A stretch of 64,000 bases of DNA from Podocnemis expansa (GCA_007922195.1 ML682067.1:4691372-4755371); one strand, 5' to 3'. Counted from the stretch's first letter, positions 35,653-46,619 are shown. Program-made: numbers and translations. The notes: generated by a model from the letters alone, not told the origin.

Positions 35653-35682
35653 TGCTAAGAGGCAGGACATACACTCACACTT

Positions 35683-35788
35683 AAGTGGGATTTTTCTCCC
35701 ATGGAAGCTGATGTGATAAATAAACGTTAGTCTTTTAAGTGCCACAGGATTCCTTGCTTGTTTTAATGAACTAGACTAACACGGCTTG
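35683..35788 (+). mobile_element. PLE terminal block, solo (copy E)
   Basis: Starts at AAGTGGGATTTTTCTCCCATGG and runs through GATGTGATAAATAAACG, GTTAGTC, GTGCCACAGGATTCCTTG to the outer end GAACTAGACTAACACGG. Only the terminal block is present. Confidence 0.85.
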
Positions 35789-36430
35789 GGGTTTTGGGAC
35801 TTGCCCTTAACAATGACAGTTTTTTGACCTGAAAGCAGATTATTAATTTCTTCCTTAGTAGCAACATTGCTTCTTGAATTTCTCTGGTTTATCCAACATC
35901 CTTATACTGTCTAACTCTGTGCTTGTATGACCTTGATCACCATAGTATCTGGGGCCCTGCAGATATTTAAAAATAGGTATAGTAATTTCTTGCTTTCTTC
36001 CTTCCCAGTCTGTAGAAGAAATAGAATGGTTAACCAATAGCTTTCTTTTTGCTTTGTGTGAAGAACAACTTGAGGTATACTTATGTTGACATCTGTTCAT
36101 AATCCTGATTACCAGGGTTTCTATTTAAAAGAAATTAAAAAGAAAGAAAAATCATTCTCCTTCATTAAACCCTCTGCCTGCAATGTTTGTTTTCACAGCC
36201 AGAGGTTACACACTTGACTTCTGCATCCCGAACTGTGCTAACTTTCTGTTCTGTTGAAGCTACCTTTTGGTTCTAATCACTTTAAACCAAGTAGAGTATA
36301 TGTGAGCTATCCTCAGTGTCACCACTGTGTGGATAGCATTTAGTGCTTATCCTGCTACCCATGTTCATGTTGATTGCACAGTGTCTGCTGCCTGGGTTCT
36401 TTTTCAAAAATAGGGGTAGCTGCTGATAGG
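35789..36430. other. No gene recognised
   Basis: Ordinary intron sequence. Confidence 0.5.
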
Positions 36431-36438
36431 GGTTAAAG

Positions 36439-36649
36439 CAGGGGTCTCAAACACATGGCCTGTGGGCCGCATGTGGTCCCCTAAAGCTGTTTCCTGCGGC
36501 CTGCAATGACACCATTGCTACCAGTATTTGCAATATTGTTGTATGAAAAGGTTTCAGTGGTGCGGCTCTCGGGCTAACTTACTAGTCCTCGTGGCACTCA
36601 ACTAGTTCTCATGCACTCCTTGTGGTGATTTGAGCTTGAGACCCCCAGG
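36439..36649. mobile_element. hAT MITE, 211 bp, perfect target duplication
   Basis: The ends CAGGGGTCTCAAACACA and TTTGAGCTTGAGACCCCCAG are inverted relatives. Perfect GGTTAAAG copies flank it (36431-36438 and 36650-36657). Same family as the split element at 1937-4096. Confidence 0.88.
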
Positions 36650-36657
36650 GTTAAAGT

Positions 36658-37657
36658 ATAATTTGGCGAGCCTCAGAACCCTCCTAAATTGCTGGGCCCC
36701 CTTCCTGCAGGTCCGGGCTCCCCTCACCACAGCTAGTGCCACCCTACCTGCCTCCCAACCTCAGCAACTGCTCCCTACCCACCTACTGCCTCCCACCCCA
36801 GCTATGGCCCCCCCCGTCCTTCTCTCAGCACCCATCCTGACCCCTTTTTGCTATCCCACCTCCCCATGTGCTTTCCCAGTGGCTGCCACAACTCCCCAGA
36901 CTCTCCTTACCTGTGCTGCCAAGGAGCCAGGCTGGGGAGAGGGAGGCTGCAGGCAGCGCTGGCTGGCCAGCGAGGGGGGCACAGGCCCGAGACAGGGTGC
37001 ACGCCACACGCACTGCTGGGCCTGCAAGAGGGGGTTGGGCTGCTTACAGGCTCCAGGGGAAGGAAGGGAAGGATGGCTGGGCTCGCTCCAGCCTGCAGCC
37101 CCTTCCCTGAGCTGACCGTAGGGGAATTCGCCGGAATTTTGCATTCCATTGTGTTCTTTCTGTTTTGAGGGGGCTCTGGAATGCAACGTTCCTGCATGAT
37201 CCCCTATTTTTAGGGTCCCGGAACACCGCCCCCGCCTCAGATAGCTAGAATGCCACGGAACAGCAAACTTTAACCTCCAGGTGCCAAGGTCATTTTACTT
37301 AGACCTCCACAGCTTCACTGTTTGGAATGATTCTCTGAGGGTGACTGATGGTATTGTAAAAGTTAAAATCTTTAGGTTTTATCACTTGAAGGTGTGAAGT
37401 TCTCTTCGTAGTTCTTTCTTGTAGTGTCTATAGTGAAGTACCAAGGTTTTTTTTTTTCCCCCATAAAAGTCTTTTGCTAGAACGATGAATTTAAAAATTA
37501 CTGGAACTTAACATGTGTATATGAGGTGCATTTAATATAAGAATTTGCAAATTGAGTCTGGTTCTGCTCTCATTGAAATTACCTTGGCCTTTGCCATTGA
37601 CTTCAAAAGGAACAAAATTAGAAGCCTAAATATACCTGATTAGCCTAAAAAAGGAGA
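36658..37657. other. No gene recognised; GC-rich part at about 36690-37120
   Basis: The GC-rich part yields several overlapping long frames on both strands, a sign of composition rather than coding. An unnamed repeat-like segment with GGAATTCGCCGGAATTTTGC follows near 37120. Confidence 0.5.
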
Positions 37658-37665
37658 TGCTTATC

Positions 37666-38673
37666 CAAGCGTGGCTAAACTGCGGCTCTTCAAAGAAAAA
37701 ATGTGGCTTGTGGAAGAGCACAGCAGGGAAGTGTGGCATGGTTGGGGACGGCAGAGAAGCGTGGCATGGTCAGACAGGGAAGCGGCACTATGGTCGGGAC
37801 TGGCAGGGAAGCGGCACCATGGTCAAAGATGTGGGGAAAGTGTGGCATAGTCGGGGACTGTAGGGAAGTGCCAGCACGGTTGGGGCCACGGAGAAGTGTA
37901 GCATGGTTGGGACAGCAGAGAAGCAGTAGCATGGTCGGAGACAAGGGGAGAAGTGCGGCACAGCCGGGGATAGCAGAGAAGCAGCAGCATGGTGGGAGAC
38001 GGTAGGGAAATGGCAGTATGGTCAGATGAGGGGGAGAAATGCGGCATGTTTGGAGACTGTGGGAGAAGTGCGGCATGGTCGGGGGTGGAGGGAAGCGCAG
38101 CATGGTCGGGGAAGCCACGGCATGTTTAGATTTTCTCGTAGGCCCTAATGCAGTTTACGCATTGTTAACATCATGTTTTACAAGTCCTAAGCATGAGGTG
38201 GAATACTAAGAAACGAAAATATAAAGGAGAAAAGTTTAAAACTGAATGTAGATTACTTTCAAGTTTTGGCACAACTTAACTGCTGTGAAGCATTGTATTG
38301 CACAATGAAATTTGTTAAAACACTGTGCAACACTTAGCTCTCTCAGGTGCTGATTTTACTTACTGCATTGACAAGTTGCTGCCCAGATTTCAAAAAAACT
38401 TGCCACTAGCCTTCCGTATTCTACATCCAGCAACAGCTAAGTTTTTACAATGTAGGTCTAATTTTCATGGTAACCTTAAGTCATTATTAGAATCTGACAT
38501 TAGTAGGATCAATATTTGCCTATTTTTACAATAAAATTCAAGTATGCAATGAATTTTAAGCTTAGTAATTTTGGAGTAGGTAAAAGTGTGTGGTTGTATG
38601 CCTAAGTGCAGCTCTTCAGAGTTTAATAATCAACTTGTGCAGCTCTTGTGTTCCATAAGTTTGGCCACCCCTG
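37666..38673. mobile_element. hAT element, 1008 bp, with internal minisatellite
   Basis: The ends CAAGCGTGGCTAAACTG and AGTTTGGCCACCCCTG are inverted relatives. Perfect TGCTTATC copies flank it (37658-37665 and 38674-38681). It is the longest of three family members (see 25882 and 49567) and lies reversed relative to the 49567 copy; both share TTAGGGCCTAC and AGAAAATCTAAAC. The long open frames in it are repeat-derived. Confidence 0.88.
37715..38125. repeat. Minisatellite inside the hAT element
   Basis: Irregular units of roughly 25-35 bp around GGGAAGCGGCACCATGGTCG occur more than ten times, with purine-rich + strand. Confidence 0.85.
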
Positions 38674-38681
38674 TGCTTATC

Positions 38682-40375
38682 CCTTAAAAACTTAAGGTGC
38701 TGTTATCTTCCTTCCCCAAGACACCATATCTTAGATGCTTCTGTGACAGATTGACAGCTTCTGAATAAACCTCATGGAATTAAGACAGACATCACTGAAC
38801 TATGTTTGACTTTGCTGAAGTAGGCTTGATAGCTTGAGATTACCTTGCAATAAAAATGTACTGTGTTGTGGTGGTGTATGTATCTGCTGGGGGGGGCCTA
38901 AGTTACTACCTTTGCTATTAACCCTTTGAAGTCATCCACTGGAGAGGGTCATATATACTAGTTCAGGATGGATTTCCCAAGATGCCAAGAGACAAAAAAA
39001 ATGGATTTTTGGATAAATACGTTGGTTTTAAACTGACTCACGGCCTTCTTACTGATCCTGGTCCATGGATGACCCCGGTCATTGAGGTGGGGTTGGAAAG
39101 ACTGGCCTACTGATGCCCAGTGACACGGGGTGCTTGTTCAAAGCTGAAGCTGTGATGACCATAAGATAGCCTCTTCAGTGGGAGTCAGTGAATGAACAAC
39201 TGCATTCTTCCAGAATCCATGTTCAGGTTGGAGTTAGTCCTGGTAAACTTATTAGCATGCATGTAGGTTCTTTTGTTGGTTTTAATAGTCTCTGTAATGC
39301 TTTTCACCTTGACAATAAAGTAGGCTTTCATTGGAATTGCATTTAACTTGAACTATGACAACCTGATTGCTTGTTTTGAGAGTAGAAGTTAAAGGCTATG
39401 TGACCTGTTTTTTCCCAAAAGGAGTTTTTTTTCTGTTAACATTTTTTTCCATAATTTACTTTCCCCAGCATGAATTAGAGAAGCTTCGTTTTAGTGCAGA
39501 GTGCCTAGGTGTAATAGGAAAGAGGCATATAGGATCATGTAAGAGTAAGTTTATAGAACTCTTGAAAGTCTATGTACTGGTTCTTTACTGTTCTATATAA
39601 TGATGTTGGGGTAGAAACACTGGAAGTTGGACCGCTTTTCATTTATAAGCACAACTTTGACAAGCATGTCTGCTTTACCTTCATTTTCTGCTTGAAATTT
39701 TGCTTGTATGCTATCCTAGAAAAGATATTTTCTTTTGTGCAGTAATGAACAAGACACTTAGTTGACGTGAATTGGAAAAATTAGTGTTTTATCTTATTTC
39801 TGGCATTTGGACTGAGAAACTGCAAGGTATTGGTGGGGGGAGAGGGGTGTAATTCAGCTCTATTTAAAAACTTCTGTTTTGTTTTTTTTTAAATCAGGAA
39901 AGTACATTTTAGAAACTTCAGAGACCTAGGATATTTCCCAAACAGTCACGGTGAAGCTTATAAAATCCTTGATAGGTCGTTAAGATTAAAGTGAAATTCG
40001 CACCTCTCTCAGCTGTTGTTTCAGGATGTCTGCATGCTGAGGAAGGCGACAGTGCATTGGTTTGCACTTGGTTTTTGTTTTCATGGCTCTCATCCATGTG
40101 TGCTTAAAAGTGAATTTAAAAATAAAAAATAATTAATTGGAAAGTTTGAATTCTGGAGCATAAGTCTGTGGCAAAGAGAAGATCTGTGACAGATTCTGTT
40201 CATGGTTTCCTGGCTATAGATCTTTCATTTAAAGTGCTTCCAGGGGAAAAATCTATGGGTTGTAAAATTCCTGCAGAAGTATTTACATCTGCTCTGAGCT
40301 ATTCCACGACGTGGCAGTGATTTCTAGGGTTCTCAGTTACCTGTCTAGATACAGATTCTTGGAGTTATATAAAAA
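38682..40375. other. No gene recognised
   Basis: Intron sequence with a poly-T patch near 39880. No motif was found. Confidence 0.5.
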
Positions 40376-40392
40376 AAATTCCCCTCTCACCC

Positions 40393-42720
40393 CTATGGGT
40401 GGTATGTGACTTCCTCAACCTCGGGTCCTCTACCAGAAGCCTGGGAGTTTGAGGGTTCTGTGCAGTAACTGTTCCTAGCTGTTCCTAGCACCGCACTCTT
40501 CTGGACAGAGAGCTCTGATGTTGTTCCTGGGATCTGTTGGAGCCACTCTCCCAGCTTAGGAGTCACAGCCCTGAGTGCTCCTACCACCACTGGGACCACT
40601 TTGGCCTTTACTTTCCACATCCTCTCTACTTCCTCTTTCAGGCCCTGGTACTTCTCCAGCTTCTCATACTCCTTCTTCCTGATGTTGCTGTCACTTGGCA
40701 CTGCTACATCTTTCACCACTGCTGTCTTCTGGTCCTTGTCTATTACCACGATGTCTGGTTGATTGGCCAGTAGCTGCCTGTCCGTCTGGATCTGGAAGTC
40801 CCACAGAATCTTAGCCCTGTTATTCTCCACGACCTTCTGTGGAATCTCCCATCTGGTCCTGGGAGGGTCTAGCCCATACACTGTGCAGATGTTCCTGTAC
40901 ACAATGCCAGCTACTTGGTTGTGCCGTTCAGTGTATGCTGTTCCTGCCTGCATCTTACATCATGCCACTATGTGTTGGACTGTCTCTGAGGCCTCTGCGC
41001 ACGGTCTGCACCTTGGGTCCTGTCTAGTGTGGTAGACCCCTGCTTCAATGGATCTGGTGCTCAGTGCCTGTTCTTGTGCTGCTATGATCAGTGCCTCAGT
41101 GCTGTCTTTTAGTCCAGCCCTTTCCAGCCACTGGTAGGATTTCCCAATGTCAGCCACCTCAGCTATCTGTTGATGGTACATCCCATGCAGGGTCTTGTCT
41201 TGCCATGGCACTTCTTCTGCTTGATCTTCCTCCCATGTCTGCTGCTGCTGCCTCAGGCATTCTCTCAGCAGCTCATCTTTGGGTGCCATCTTACTGATGT
41301 ACTCCTGGATGCTCTGGGTTTCATCCAGGACAGTGGCTTTGACACTCACCAAACCCCGCCTGCCTTGTTTCCCACTGGTGTACAGTCTCTGGNNNNNNNN
41401 NNGGGTGGAAACCTCCGTACATTGTGAGGAGCTTCTGGGTCTTCACATCGGCAGCCTCCATGTCCTCCTTTGGCCAGCTCACTATACTGGCAGGGTATCT
41501 GATGACTGGCAGGGCATACCTGTTTATGGCATGGATCTTGTTCTTTCCATTGAGGTGGCTCTTCAGGACCTGTCTTATCTTCTGGTGGTACTTGGATGTT
41601 GCTGTCTTCCTTGCCTCCTCCTCGTGGTTCCCAAGTGACTGTGGGATGCCAAGGTACTTGTAGCTGGTCTGTATGTCTGCTATGTGGCCTGCTGGTAGTT
41701 CCACCCCAATCAGTCTTGACTACCTTCCCTCTCTTTACTACCATCTGGCCACACTTCTCCAGGCCGAATGACATCCCAGTATCCTCACTGTAGATCTGTG
41801 TCAGGTGGATTAGTGAGTCGATGTCTCGTTCATTCTTAGCATACAGCTTGATGTCATCCATGTTAGAGGAGGTGGCTAATGGTAGTTCCACTCTTGAACT
41901 TGTATCCATATCCAGTCCTTGTGATTATCTGGCTGAGGGGGTTCAAGCCAATGCAGAACAGCAGTGGGGACAGCACATCACCTTGGTATATGCCGCACTT
42001 GATGGCCACTTGTGCAAGCTGTCTTGAGTTGACTTCCAGTGTTGTCTTCCACAGTCCCATTGAGTTCTTGAGGAAGGTCCTTAGTGTCCTGTTGACTTTG
42101 TATAGCGCCAGACAGTCACAGATCCCTGTGTGCAGCATTGAGTTGTAGGCTTTCCTGTAGTTAATCCAGGCTATGGTCAGATTGGTCTGTCTAGACCTTG
42201 AGTCTTGGGCAACTGCTCTGTTTATGAGCCTCTAGTGTTGTTCCCAATGCCCTTCTGAGCTTTGCTCATGTACTGGCCCATGTGATCCTGTACCTTGGTG
42301 GCTATGACGCCTAATAGGACTTTCCATGTTGTGGGGAGGCAGGTTATTGGCCAGTAGTTGGATGGTGCTGTTCCCTTGTGGGGGTCTTTCATGATCAGCA
42401 CTGTCCTTCCTTGTGTTAGCCAGTCTGGGTGGGAGCCTGCTGCTAACAGGTGGTTCATCTGTGCTGCTAGGCATTCATGCACTGCTGTTAGTTTCTTTAA
42501 CCAGTAGGTGTGGATCATGTCCAGTCCAGGTGCTGCCAGCTCTTCATGTTCTTGGCGCACTGTTGGATGTCAGCTACTGTGATGGTGACTGGTTCCTGTT
42601 CTGGGAGTTTGCTGTGGTCTGTTCTCAGGTCCTGCAGCCACTTTGCACTAGTGTTATGAGTCTTCTCTTTCTCCCATATGTTCTTCCACTACTGTTCAGT
42701 GAGGTGTTAGGGGATCTTTT
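40393..42720 (-). pseudogene. R2/R4-type LINE polyprotein, broken
   Basis: RT blocks in order: TVLIMKDPHKG with SNYWPITCLPTTWK (about 42330-42420), KCGIYQGDVLSPLLFCIGL (about 41970), the catalytic box MDDIKLYAK (about 41850), FGLEKCGQMVVKRG and DIQTSYKYLGIPQS. After the gap comes DETQSIQEYISKMAPKDEL, the knuckle CRPC(x7)QHIVA..C, then ANQPDIVVIDKDQKTAVVKDV, a PD...D...K pattern of REL nucleases, followed by EKLEKYQGLKEEVERMW. One TGA at about 40960 sits within the knuckle (usual Gly position), with the same frame on both sides. Single-base shifts lie near 41705 and 41880 and further upstream. The frame change at the gap may come only from its arbitrary length. Such proteins nick a target and prime cDNA synthesis there. 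The copy is dead. Confidence 0.8.
41393..41402. other. Assembly gap of 10 N
   Basis: Ten N bases inside the LINE. The true missing length is unknown, and frame continuity cannot be judged across it. Confidence 0.99.
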
Positions 42721-42744
42721 TGCCTGAGGACCCCTACTGGAAAG

Positions 42745-42828
42745 GTAGGTAGATACCAACTGGGATTTGAACCTCAGTCTCCTGTATCACAAGGCAGCAC
42801 TCTCAACCACTACACTATCCAGTCACCA
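42745..42828 (-). pseudogene. tRNA-like sequence (tRNA pseudogene or SINE head)
   Basis: The minus strand has a box A-like TAGTGTAGTGG (42807-42817) and a box B GGTTCAAATCC (42763-42773) at normal spacing, with a T-arm pairing CTGAG/CCCAG-type. The anticodon arm is poor and the acceptor stem does not close cleanly, so a working tRNA is unlikely. It sits directly 5' of the truncated LINE on the same strand, about 20 bp away. Confidence 0.55.
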
Positions 42829-42830
42829 TA

Positions 42831-43667
42831 TATATAAATGTTTAAGCTTGCCCATTGGATTTTTGGGTGCTTTCAAACAGAAGTCTGGTATTTTGATTTT
42901 TTTTTTTGGAAAAAAAGTCAACTCACTAACATTTCTTTCAGATAATAGGGATTTTTACAGTACCTGTTATGATAGATGAATATTATGAATAAGAAATGAA
43001 TGCTTATCTATGGAAATGCATAAACTTTTTCTGTCACACTTGGGAAGATTAGCTTTGTGTTAATTTAAGTTGACAGCTGTATAAAAGGGATTAGTACAAT
43101 CACCACCAAACTCTTGAGGTTAACTTTCACACATGCTAAATATGAAAGATAAATTTCAAAAGCTTGGAACAATTTTGCATAAGCTGTTTATCTTGATTTC
43201 CATTAACCCTGGGAGAGCTGAGACTGCACTTTGCAACAATGTAGAGTGATGTTATAGAAAACTATTACAGTACCTTAAATAGAGGACTGATTTTCCTTGT
43301 CAGAACAAGGAGCAATTTTTGTATTATGTCTATATAGCTCTGAAGGAGAAGGTCATCCCTATGGACACATCTTCAGAGAGCATCAGCAAGGGAAATAGGA
43401 AATAATTTGAAGATATTTTCTTCTTATTGCTTCGCTGAGTTCACTTTTAAGTCTTCATCTCAGAACAGAATATTTAGTCCTGACTTCTCAGAATTCAGAT
43501 TAGCAAATGCTTGGGTATTTCTGGTTTTGTAGTGCTGGTTTCATAGCCAATGTGACTATTTCTCATCCAAGAGTGATAATTTATTAAGCAGACAAATTCA
43601 TCTTCAATATGTGTATATAAATTAGGGAGGCCCAGTGCATTAGTACTGGAATAGGGTACTTTCTGAC
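42831..43667. other. No gene recognised
   Basis: AT-rich intron sequence. Confidence 0.5.
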
Positions 43668-43675
43668 CTCTTGGT

Positions 43676-43862
43676 TAGTGGTTTTCAATAATTTTTTTTT
43701 GGGACCCAGTTGAAAAAAATTATTTATGTCTAGGACCCAACAATTACATCTTTGAGCAATGCATTCCAGTGTTTTGGTGGTGGCAGCAGGGGGTATAATG
43801 ACCCAGTGCCTTAGGGCCTGCGACCCAGTAATGGGTCCCAACCCTAAGTTTGAAAACCACTG
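43676..43862. mobile_element. hAT MITE, 187 bp
   Basis: The ends TAGTGGTTTTCAATAA and AAGTTTGAAAACCACTG are inverted relatives. The duplication is CTCTTGGT (43668-43675) and CTCTAGGT (43863-43870), 7 of 8. Reversed relative of 12922-13112. Confidence 0.83.
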
Positions 43863-44049
43863 CTCTAGGTTTTCAGTTTGACCATGGGTTCAAGTATGAT
43901 GACAAGACAGTTCCATCCAACCAAAATGCAAGAGCCTTGCCCCTACACAGGGACTGTGATCACCCAGTTGAGCTACAACAAGGGGTAAACATTCCATGCA
44001 GCTGTCTATATTCCATATCTGAGCCTGAACTAGTTGCATGGTATGACTA

Positions 44050-44940
44050 AATGTAGCAGATCCTTGAGTTTTATCCATAAATCTACCTTGCCTGCTAGAT
44101 TCTAGTCATTCCCTCCCCTTCCCCCTTGGTGGAGGATGGAAGCCTCTGTGAATGGATTATCAGTTCACGAATCAGATGACCATCTGAAATAGATACCTGT
44201 TTAAAACTAATCCCTGAACTAATGGAATATGTGAGTGCTGCTCAGGTATACACCCTGCTGGACTTCTGGGAGGCATACAACTGGGGGATAAGTTCTAAAG
44301 GGGTAACCATATTATTTTGGTTCAGCAAAACAGACAAGGAGTTTGGTGGCACTTTTAAAGATGAAAAAATTTATTTATTGCATGAGCTTTCATGGGAGGA
44401 AATCCCACTTTGTGAGATGCTGGGGGGGCTGGTATGTGCTAAGAGTCAAGGATGAATAGAAGACTGCCTTTAGAAGTCCCTGTTTATGTCCTGTGCAGTT
44501 TCAGCATTCTATTAATAGTGTACTCTGAGGTATTCTTGACCAATGTGTGGGAGCATACCTGGATGACATGGTTATTGTTTTCGAATGACAGACCACCCAC
44601 ATCTATTCCTCTCAAAAAGGCAGTGCCAGCATGACCTCGGCACTGAGCTAGGAAAATACACCTCTGGTCAATCTCGCATAGAATTCCTTGGACTCATGTT
44701 TCCTGCTGGTACTGAAATATTCATGCATGGTAAAGGCTGTCCTTGAGTTGCTAGCGCTTTGGAAGATTCAGAGACTACAGCATTTTCTGGGGTTCACAAA
44801 TGTCTATTGATGGTTCACCCTGTAGTTCTTGGAACAGATCACCCATCTTACCATCTTTCTCAACAAAAACACCAGGTTCTTCAGAACCAGCAGGCCTATG
44901 AGCAAACAAAACTTGCCTCTGTTAAGGTTTGACACCATTG
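44050..44940 (+). pseudogene. Gypsy reverse transcriptase remnant
   Basis: Visible pieces: an N-terminal MDYQFTNQMTI (about 44150), LIPELMEYVSAAQVYTLLD (about 44205-44260), EAYN directly before the first PLE piece, then LRVKDE and KTAF after it, the catalytic AYLDDMVIVFE (about 44552), FLGFTNVY and FLNKNTRFF (about 44850). Stops and shifts separate the pieces. YLDD is the usual Gypsy RT box. Confidence 0.8.
44288..44420 (-). mobile_element. Solo PLE terminal block inside the Gypsy RT (copy F)
   Basis: Outer end GTTCTAAAGGGGTAACC, then AAGGAGTTTGGTGGCAC, GATGAAAAAATTTATTTATTGC and the hairpin TGGGAGGAAATCCCA, ending at GTGAGATG. Flanked by CTGGGGG (44281-44287) and CTGGGGGGG (44420-44428), a possible target duplication blurred by the G-run. 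Gypsy RT codons stop before it and resume after it. Confidence 0.8.
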
Positions 44941-44956
44941 CCTTAGGGCGAAGTAG

Positions 44957-45226
44957 GGATCACAGGTTTTTTCTTATTACTACAGGTGATTTGACCTCAT
45001 CTCCCTCTATATGCTGTTCTCCACTGTTTGAATCTAAACAACTGCTTTGATTTGGTATAAAAGTCTGACCTGATCCTATGACTTACATTTTGCTGCATTT
45101 ATTTTCCTTCTGTTCTGTAAGATCCCCATCTTCAAGCATCTGATGAAGTGGGATTTTTCTCCCATGAAAGCTCGTGTGATAAATATATTTGTTAGTCTTT
45201 AAAAGTGCCACAGGACTCCTTGTTTA
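44957..45226 (+). mobile_element. PLE 3' UTR and terminal block inside the Gypsy pol (copy G)
   Basis: Starts in the 3' UTR (TACAGGTGATTTGACCTCATC) and ends with CTGATGAAGTGGGA...TCCCATGAAAG and CAGGACTCCTTG. It splits Gypsy RT from RNase H. It has the best-preserved CTGATGA...GAAA core of all copies. Confidence 0.85.
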
Positions 45227-45229
45227 TTG

Positions 45230-45600
45230 GACTGCTCCCATAGTGGTTCATAATCAAAGCAGTTGCTTGTTACTTGGTAATCAAAGTGGTAATATTCCAA
45301 AAGTGTGGTCCTCAACAATTGCTATATCCATATGTCTTTTATACCAGAGACTTAAGCCTGCTGGGAAAATTTCCAAAATTTTGGAGAAGATTCCTGGCAA
45401 TTAAGACTGCCTTTGAAGAATGTTGCTACTACCTGGAAGGTACCCTCAGCCCCACCCAGATGTACACTGGTCATAAGAACCTAGAACATCTGCATAGGGT
45501 CAAGTTGCTCAACCAACAACAACTTTGGTGGGCCTTATTCTTTTTGTGCTTTGATTTCATAATCTACTGTTTGTCCATTCAGGAACTAAAATAACAATGT
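45230..45600 (+). pseudogene. Gypsy RNase H remnant
   Basis: The frame shows LLYPYVFYTRDLS, LAIKTAFEECCYYLEG, QMYTGHKNLEHLHRV and QQQLWWALFFLCFDF, the RNase H segment with its TxHKNLE block. It resumes straight after the PLE piece that ends at about 45226. Confidence 0.82.
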
Positions 45601-45799
45601 GGTGTTCTGACCCAGAAAAGTGAATATTACTCTGATCTAAAGAATGGAAACACTAGAGAACTTGCATCTTGAAGCCTTGTAACTTTTTGAGCATGGCTCC
45701 CCACCAAGACGTGCTCACTTACATATAGTCAGCTTGGTCTATGGAATCCACCTCAGTGATCAGAAAGCCTTAAGCAGGGAACCCCACAGTATCTCAGCT

Positions 45800-46600
45800 G
45801 TGGGACTGTAAGTCAAAGTGTATCCTTGGGCTTCTGAGGACTGCAACCCTTCAGGTGTGTCACAACTCCTGTCTCGCAGGATGTTTTGGCTGCTTTGAAA
45901 CTCAGGGTCTAATCTGTTCTCTCGTCTCTGCTGGTGGCCGTCTGTGTGGGCCCCAGTGCAGGCCTCTGCAACCTTTTGCAGTGTACGCATCTGCTTCAGG
46001 GTTCCTCACAATGAACCCCTCAGATTCTTCCAACTCCTTGAGTCTCCATCTGACCCCCTGGATGGTCACCATCCTTGATTTTGTAAGCAGAACTACCTGA
46101 ATCCAAAGGGCTCATGATACCTTTGCCAGTAATTGATCACATCACAAAGATGGGACAATTCATCCCCTTCACACACCTGCCCTCTTCCTAGGAAATCTGA
46201 GTGCAGCTTCTGACTATGGTGCACAAATTATCCTTTGCTTCTATTGAGAAACTCTCCAGATTTTTGACATCTGTTCCTGTCTGTCTTCTACCTAAGCTCA
46301 AACAATTAAACATGGAGAATCTGCCATAACTTGGGGTGGTATTATTGAGAGTAGTCTACGTTTCACTGGAGCGATTGGTCCTCACTACTACCTCAGGCAG
46401 AGTTTGCGTACAGTAGCACAGAACGTGCTTCTGTAGGGAAAAGTCCTGCTCACCCCCCCCCCCCCCCCCCCATGGGATCCACCTTTGGTTCTGCCTGGAG
46501 CTACCTGCACTTTTCACAGTCTAGCAGCCTTGAACTGGGTACAACAGACAGACCAAATCCAAGATGACCTAAAATTTCACCTGAAAGACACCAAGAAGAA
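45800..46600 (+). pseudogene. Gypsy integrase remnant
   Basis: The zinc-binding region is recognisable by CHNSCLAGCFGCFET (about 45860), then TPWMVTILDF (about 46050) and, in another frame, VIDHITKMGQFIPFTHLPSS (about 46125), matching the start of the integrase core. Frames change several times. A poly-C run (46450-46472) lies within. Confidence 0.75.
46451..46473. repeat. Poly-C run
   Basis: About 22 C bases. Confidence 0.85.
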
Positions 46601-46619
46601 CTACAGATAATTTTCAGAT

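Larger units (their letters stand above)
40376..42722 (-). mobile_element. R2/R4-type LINE with C-terminal REL-type endonuclease, 5'-truncated
   Basis: Minus-strand coding runs from the N-terminal side of the RT (about 42700) through RT motifs and a CCHC zinc knuckle to a restriction-enzyme-like endonuclease and a short 3' end near 40376. Endonuclease at the C-terminus after a CCHC knuckle is the layout of early-branching, often site-specific LINEs (R2, R4/Dong, Rex6, Hero), unlike the CR1 copies here. The R4/Dong or Rex6 assignment is tentative. A 10-N assembly gap lies inside. Confidence 0.8.

Noticed and set aside
35459..35660. Target duplication for the hAT copy at 35467
   Set aside because: The 8 bases on each side (TATAGTAG and TGCTAAGA) do not match.
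36630..37226. 161-codon frame and five overlapping frames
   Set aside because: Same compositional effect. Translations differ in every frame and none resembles a known protein.
37657..38118. 142-codon minus-strand frame rich in Cys/His/Pro
   Set aside because: It is a translation of the hAT-internal minisatellite, so the repeated residues come from the repeat unit.
40537..42727. Several + strand frames of 60-119 codons
   Set aside because: They are shadows of the minus-strand LINE coding region.
42745..42828. Functional tRNA gene
   Set aside because: The internal promoter boxes fit, but the acceptor stem and anticodon arm do not pair well, so I kept it only as a tRNA-like pseudogene.
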